Below, piece by piece: positions 5,780 through 9,155 of a DNA stretch of 9,155 bases (position 1 is its first letter; each line of letters opens with the position of its first letter). Source of the stretch: Candidatus Krumholzibacteriota bacterium (GTDB lineage Bacteria; Krumholzibacteriota; Krumholzibacteriia; Krumholzibacteriales; Krumholzibacteriaceae). The position numbers and the translations under genes were made by a program. The stretch spans positions 1 to 9,155 of the forward strand of contig DAOVNN010000095.1 of NCBI GenBank assembly GCA_030630165.1, written 5' to 3'. The notes beneath the pieces are model-generated. The model did no database searches. It saw nothing but the letters and a program-made list of their open reading frames with translations, and was not told where the DNA came from.

Positions 5780-6943
5780 TCAGTCATAAAGAAGCCAGGC
5801 ATCTCGCGACTCAAGGGATGCGGCGAGAGGCCCGAGCCATCCTGAAGCGATCTCCTCATAAGCAACTCCCGAGTCGATGCCTTCTCTCAGCCCGGGGCCG
5901 CCGTAAATTATGTCGATCGGGAGTATTTCTGTTTCGTACTCATAAGGAGGATCGAGCCATTTGAAGTCTTCGGGACAGAGGTCCGAGACAGCCCTTATCA
6001 CCGCTATGGCGCAGAGAACAGGCCTGAAGGCTTCCCTGTCGGCGATATATATCTGTACACCCCCGCAGTCATCGCCGGCGAACTTGTCGAATGTCGGCCT
6101 GAATACGGCCGGCCTGAAAGATGTTCCGGGTACGCCGGCCGATTCGAGGGCGAAGGTCAGTTCCATCGGATCTATCCATGGCGCTCCGGTCAGTTCGAAC
6201 GGTCTCGTCGTGCCCCTGCCTTCCGAGATGTTCGTCCCCTCGAGCAGGACCATCCCGGGGTAGACGAGCGCCGTATCCGGGGTCGGTATGTTAGGCGAGG
6301 GCATGACCCAGGGAAGGCCCGTGTCAGCAAAGAGCATATCTCTTTTCCAGCCGTCCATTCTGACGATCTCGAGGGCGCAGGGTTCGGGCTCTGAACTGTT
6401 TATTGCCAGCAGGATCTCGCCGATCGTCAACCCGTGTCGCATCGGCAGGGGCCAGAGTCCGACGAACGACTCGTATCCTTCCCTGAGGACGGGGCCCTCG
6501 ACCACGGTTCCGCCGATCGGGTTCGGCCTGTCCAGCACGACCATGTCGAGACCTGCCGCAGCGCAGGCTCTCATCATGAGGAGGGCCGTCCATATATATG
6601 TATATGGCCTCGCTCCGATGTCCTGAAGATCGACGACGACGATGTCGAGTCCAGCGAGCATCTCCGGGAGTGGGGATCTTGTCTCGCCGTACAGTGAATA
6701 GACGGGAATGCCGAAATGCGGGTCCGTGTAACCTTTCCATTCGATCATGTTCGCCTGGGTGATTCCCGAAGGTCCGTGCTGCGGCCCGAAGAGACAGGTC
6801 AGTTCAGCTCCGCTCCTGAAGATTATCCCGGCGGTGTGGTCGAGGGATGAGGAGACGGAGGCCTGGTTGGCAAGCAGCCCGACCCTCGCTTTCCCCGGCA
6901 GTTCATATCCACCCCCGCTCAATATGTCGCATCCTGTACGCAC
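5780..6943 (-). CDS. namZ: NamZ-like (DUF1343) exo-beta-N-acetylmuramidase family protein
   Basis: DUF1343 protein of about 388 residues. NamZ of Bacillus subtilis, in this family, removes terminal MurNAc from peptidoglycan fragments. Family landmarks, numbered from the GTG start, are TGCDIL (3-8), RVGLLANQASV (20-30), CLFGPQHG (50-57), IPVYSLYGETRSPLPEML (79-96), VVDLQDIGARPYTYIWT (103-119) and VVLDRPNPIGG (135-145). The conserved PNIPTP and PGMVLLEGTNISEGRGTTRPFE follow. The usual PEHG is PQHG here. Start choice is uncertain. GTG at 6943 begins where the family domain begins and has AAGGAGGT at 6953-6946, although with short spacing. In-frame ATGs at 6982 and 7021 lack a clear ribosome site and would run into the divergent gene's promoter. 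None of the possible N-termini resembles a signal peptide, unlike secreted NamZ enzymes. It is first in the salvage operon. Confidence 0.82.
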   Translation of the reverse strand: MRTGCDILSGGGYELPGKARVGLLANQASVSSSLDHTAGIIFRSGAELTCLFGPQHGPSGITQANMIEWKGYTDPHFGIPVYSLYGETRSPLPEMLAGLDIVVVDLQDIGARPYTYIWTALLMMRACAAAGLDMVVLDRPNPIGGTVVEGPVLREGYESFVGLWPLPMRHGLTIGEILLAINSSEPEPCALEIVRMDGWKRDMLFADTGLPWVMPSPNIPTPDTALVYPGMVLLEGTNISEGRGTTRPFELTGAPWIDPMELTFALESAGVPGTSFRPAVFRPTFDKFAGDDCGGVQIYIADREAFRPVLCAIAVIRAVSDLCPEDFKWLDPPYEYETEILPIDIIYGGPGLREGIDSGVAYEEIASGWLGPLAASLESRDAWLLYD

Positions 6944-6971
6944 GGACCTCCTTAAGTATCGAACTATTATG

Positions 6972-7000
6972 TTTTCAGACATCGTAAAGGCTGATATATT
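6972..7000 (+). promoter_or_regulatory. Predicted sigma70-type promoter of the solute-binding protein gene
   Basis: TTTTCA (6972-6977, 4 of 6 to TTGACA) and TATATT (6995-7000, 5 of 6 to TATAAT) have a 17-bp spacer. The start would be near 7007, leaving about 37 nt of leader before the ATG at 7044. The site lies in the divergent interval between the NamZ-like gene and the binding-protein gene. A convincing minus-strand promoter for the salvage operon was not found: a CATAAT lies nearby, without a good -35. Confidence 0.5.
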
Positions 7001-7043
7001 TCCCGTACAGGAGAAAATCATACCCGGAAGGAAAGTGAGAAAA

Positions 7044-8663
7044 ATGTCAAGAAAGACAGATTATCTTTTAATTATGGTTCTCGCCGCAACCGTCCTGCTC
7101 GTTTCGTGTGCCGGGGACAGGGAGCCGTCACTACGAGGCGGCACACTGGTCGTGGGTGAGATAAGCGCATACGAATCGCTCAACCCGATGAGTACTACCG
7201 ACGCCCACGCGAGGGACATCTATAACCTGATGTTCCTTTCGCTTCTCGATGAGAACGACGATTTTCTCACCTTCGAGCCGAGACTCGCCACATCGTGGGA
7301 GTTCTCGTCCGACCGAAGGGAGCTGACATTCCATCTGCGCGACGACGTCGTCTGGAGCGACGGGGTCGGTTTTACGGCGCATGATGTGCTCGCCACGTTC
7401 ACCGCCCAGAAGGACACCGCAATGGCATGGAGCGGCAGGCACCTCAAGGAACATATCGACGAGGTGCAGGTCGTTGACGAGTACACCGTCGTATTTCATT
7501 TCAGTCATGTATATCCATACCAGGTCATGGACGCCAACGACGGCCCGATCCTGCCGAAGCATTTTCTCGAGAGCATGACCCGCCAGGAGATAAGAGGTCT
7601 TGCAGTCGAGGACTTTCCCACGACTGGCCCGTTCCGTATAGGAGAGTGGGTCAGGGGACAGTCTCTAACACTGATACCCTTCGACGGCTATTACGATGAG
7701 GGGAAGCCATACCTCGATCGCGTCGTCTTCAAGATCGTTCCCGACCAGGTCAACCTGATCACGCAGCTCAGGAGCGGCGAGATAGACTGCATGGAGAGTC
7801 CTCCTCCGATGGAATTCGACAAGTTCCGCAAGGGCGATTTCGGGATAAAGACCTTCAACTTCCCGGCGAGGGCCTACATCTACATCGGATGGAACGGTAC
7901 GCACCCGCTCTTCCGGAACAAGGATATCCGCAGGGCGATGACGATGGCGATCGATCGCCAGCTGATCATCGACAATCTCTACTACGGACTCGCCGAGGAA
8001 TGCACCAGTCCGTTCATTCCCCAGATGTGGGCATATAATGGCGATATCAGCCCAATTGCATACGATCCGGAGGGAGCGAAACGGATACTCGCCGAGATGG
8101 GATTCACCGATTCCGACGGCGACGGCTGGCTCGACCGCGACGGCAAGAGGTTCGAGTTCGAGATGATGACCAACCAGGGGAACCAGATCCGCAATGACAT
8201 CCAGGTCATGGTCCAGGAGCACCTGGGCCGGATTGGTATAAAGGTAGAGCCGGTCATCCTCGAGTGGACGGTGATGGTCGAGCGGCACAAGGCCGAGGAT
8301 TTCGAGTCAATAGTCAGCGCCTGGAGGGTGGGGACGAAGGTCGATCTTGCTCCGATATGGTCATGCGAGGCGAGGAAAGTCGGCGGGTACAACAGGATTG
8401 ACTACTGCAACGCCGAGGTAGACAGGCTGAACTCGACGGCCTGCGGTATCTTCGACTTCGATGAGGCGCGCCCCCTCTTCTTCAGGGCACAGGAGATAAT
8501 CTACGAGGAGCAGCCTTTTACTTTCATGTACAATCCGCAAGCGATGCTTTTACTCAATGAGAGATTCACGGGAGCGAAGCCCGATGCGATAAGCATGTAT
8601 CACAACCTCCACGAGTGGCGCGTGGGTACGGTGAAGGAGAAAGAGGGCGACGATGCTCCATGA
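7044..8663 (+). CDS. ABC-type oligopeptide/dipeptide substrate-binding lipoprotein (SBP_bac_5)
   Basis: Periplasmic binding lipoprotein of 539 residues, typical for OppA/DppA/MppA proteins. It opens with MSRK, a hydrophobic core and the lipobox LLVSC (Cys22), followed by Ala, so outer-membrane sorting is possible. SBP_bac_5 features include LNPMSTTDAHARDIYNLMF, LATSWEFSSDRRELTFHLRDD and WSDGVGFTAHDVLATF in the first third. FPTTGPFRIGEWVRGQSLTL and RSGEIDCMESPP lie in the middle, and NKDIRRAMTMAIDRQLII after that. A single DSDGDGWLDRDG at 356-367 looks like a calcium-binding-type loop common in this family. An upstream in-frame ATG at 6747 was rejected: it lies inside the opposite gene and would hide the signal peptide. 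GGAAGGAAAG upstream gives a ribosome site. No permease or ATPase genes follow. Divergence from the MurNAc operon makes cell-wall peptides a reasonable but unproven ligand. Confidence 0.9.
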   Translation: MSRKTDYLLIMVLAATVLLVSCAGDREPSLRGGTLVVGEISAYESLNPMSTTDAHARDIYNLMFLSLLDENDDFLTFEPRLATSWEFSSDRRELTFHLRDDVVWSDGVGFTAHDVLATFTAQKDTAMAWSGRHLKEHIDEVQVVDEYTVVFHFSHVYPYQVMDANDGPILPKHFLESMTRQEIRGLAVEDFPTTGPFRIGEWVRGQSLTLIPFDGYYDEGKPYLDRVVFKIVPDQVNLITQLRSGEIDCMESPPPMEFDKFRKGDFGIKTFNFPARAYIYIGWNGTHPLFRNKDIRRAMTMAIDRQLIIDNLYYGLAEECTSPFIPQMWAYNGDISPIAYDPEGAKRILAEMGFTDSDGDGWLDRDGKRFEFEMMTNQGNQIRNDIQVMVQEHLGRIGIKVEPVILEWTVMVERHKAEDFESIVSAWRVGTKVDLAPIWSCEARKVGGYNRIDYCNAEVDRLNSTACGIFDFDEARPLFFRAQEIIYEEQPFTFMYNPQAMLLLNERFTGAKPDAISMYHNLHEWRVGTVKEKEGDDAP

Positions 8664-9075
8664 GATAGGAGTCGGAGCCCTCGTCAGCGCCGCCGCGGCC
8701 CAGGTGCTGAAGCCCTTCGTGGACCTGATACGAGGAAGGGGCTTCAATCCGTTCCGCATGCTCGACACGGGCGGCATGCCGAGCTCCCACACCTCTGTCG
8801 TGACGACCCTTACCGCCGGAGTCGCGGCGTATGAAGGCGTCTCCTCACCTCTCTTCGGCATAACTTTTGTCATAAGCCTCTACTTCATATTCGAGGCGAC
8901 GGGACTGCGGCAGGAGGTCGGCAACCAGGCGAGGGTCCTCAACGAGATCGTCGACAAGGTCCGCGAGACACATCATTTCAACGCCGAGGAGCTGCACGAA
9001 CTTATCGGTCACACATGGGCCGAAGTGATGGGCGGATTCGCGCTCGGCCTGCTCGTTGCCTGGATAATATTCTAG
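8653..9075 (+). CDS. Divergent PAP2 family (DUF212/YuiD-like) membrane protein
   Basis: Small membrane protein of 140 residues, full length for the family. It begins with a hydrophobic helix ending LVSAAAAQVLKPFVDLIRGRGF (11-31). The family motif TGGMPSSH (39-46) corresponds to the PSGH box of PAP2 phosphatases. A helix (66-82) follows, with EATGLRQEVGNQARVLNEIV (81-100), then ELIGHTWAEVMGGFALG (116-132) where His120 matches the second PAP2 histidine, and a final membrane span. The family is related to lipid and acid phosphatases and vanadium haloperoxidases, but its activity is not established. A role on polyprenyl or phospholipid phosphates is inference. The start overlaps the binding-protein gene by 11 bp, with purine-rich AAGGAGAAAGAGGG just upstream, which suggests coupled translation. 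The same frame is closed by TAG at 9073-9075. Confidence 0.88.
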   Translation: MLHEIGVGALVSAAAAQVLKPFVDLIRGRGFNPFRMLDTGGMPSSHTSVVTTLTAGVAAYEGVSSPLFGITFVISLYFIFEATGLRQEVGNQARVLNEIVDKVRETHHFNAEELHELIGHTWAEVMGGFALGLLVAWIIF

Positions 9076-9098
9076 TTGGCGGCACCCCTGAAAAACCC

Positions 9099-9127
9099 TT
9101 GACACCTTATTCCGCCGGGTAGAGAAT
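9099..9127 (+). promoter_or_regulatory. Predicted promoter for a gene beyond the window
   Basis: A perfect TTGACA (9099-9104) is followed after 17 bp by GAGAAT (9122-9127, 4 of 6 to TATAAT). Transcription would start near 9134 and leave the window. No hairpin terminator is visible between the stop at 9075 and this site, so the next gene may be read both from here and by read-through. The downstream gene is not visible. Confidence 0.42.
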
Positions 9128-9155
9128 AGCTCCTGTAAATCGGATGATATCATGC

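Noticed and set aside
6747..7043. In-frame N-terminal extension of the binding-protein gene (ATG at 6747)
   Set aside because: It lies wholly antisense to or upstream of the NamZ-like gene region, has no family similarity, and would bury a clear lipoprotein signal peptide that begins at 7044 with a ribosome site.
7017..7050. Minus-strand TTGACA (7050-7045) with TATGAT (7022-7017) as salvage-operon promoter
   Set aside because: The spacer is 22 bp, too long for a sigma70 promoter; no well-spaced alternative was found.
8109..8144. DSDGDGWLDRDG as a thrombospondin type 3 or dockerin repeat
   Set aside because: Only one copy, within the normal SBP_bac_5 domain where such loops occur; not an independent domain.
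1..9155. CRISPR arrays, tRNA/rRNA genes, insertion sequences, defence systems
   Set aside because: No regularly spaced repeats, cloverleaf-like or rRNA sequence, transposase motifs or terminal inverted repeats were seen by eye.

Overview
The window looks like chromosomal DNA from a Gram-negative bacterium of moderately high GC content. There are two predicted outer-membrane beta-barrel proteins, two lipoproteins with lipobox-type signal peptides, and signal peptides ending in A-x-A. Arginine AGG and isoleucine ATA codons are frequent. I cannot name the organism; an uncultivated lineage of the FCB or deltaproteobacterial type would fit, but that is an impression. I see no transposase, integrase, phage gene, CRISPR array, tRNA or rRNA.

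Layout. (1) Positions 1-2128, plus strand: the tail of an unidentified gene, a DUF4136-type lipoprotein and two small predicted outer-membrane proteins, closely spaced and closed by a hairpin. This looks like an envelope-protein operon. (2) 2216-3235, plus strand: a single AI-2E/TqsA-family permease. (3) 3256-3497, minus strand: a compact unit holding a 40-codon ORF with a signal peptide, its own sigma70-like promoter and a textbook terminator. It is too short for routine gene calling. (4) 3506 to about 6943, minus strand: a four-gene operon transcribed in the order DUF1343/NamZ-like N-acetylmuramidase, MurU-like nucleotidyltransferase, AmgK-like sugar kinase, half-size GDT1/UPF0016 membrane protein. 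Junctions are 12 nt, a 4-nt GTGA overlap, and 1 nt. (5) 7044-9075, plus strand, divergent: a lipoprotein oligopeptide-type ABC substrate-binding protein overlapping a divergent-PAP2 (DUF212/YuiD) membrane protein. A promoter-like sequence for a gene beyond the window lies at 9099-9127.

How they fit together. The central operon reads as peptidoglycan (MurNAc) salvage. NamZ would free MurNAc, AmgK would make MurNAc-1-phosphate, and MurU would make UDP-MurNAc, bypassing de novo synthesis. The divergent solute-binding protein could bring in cell-wall peptides or muropeptides, and the PAP2-like protein could act on lipid phosphates. Both of these links are inferences from position only. Points worth checking are the Q in place of E in the NamZ PEHG motif, the lack of a signal peptide on NamZ, the single-repeat GDT1 protein, and the orphan small secreted peptide.
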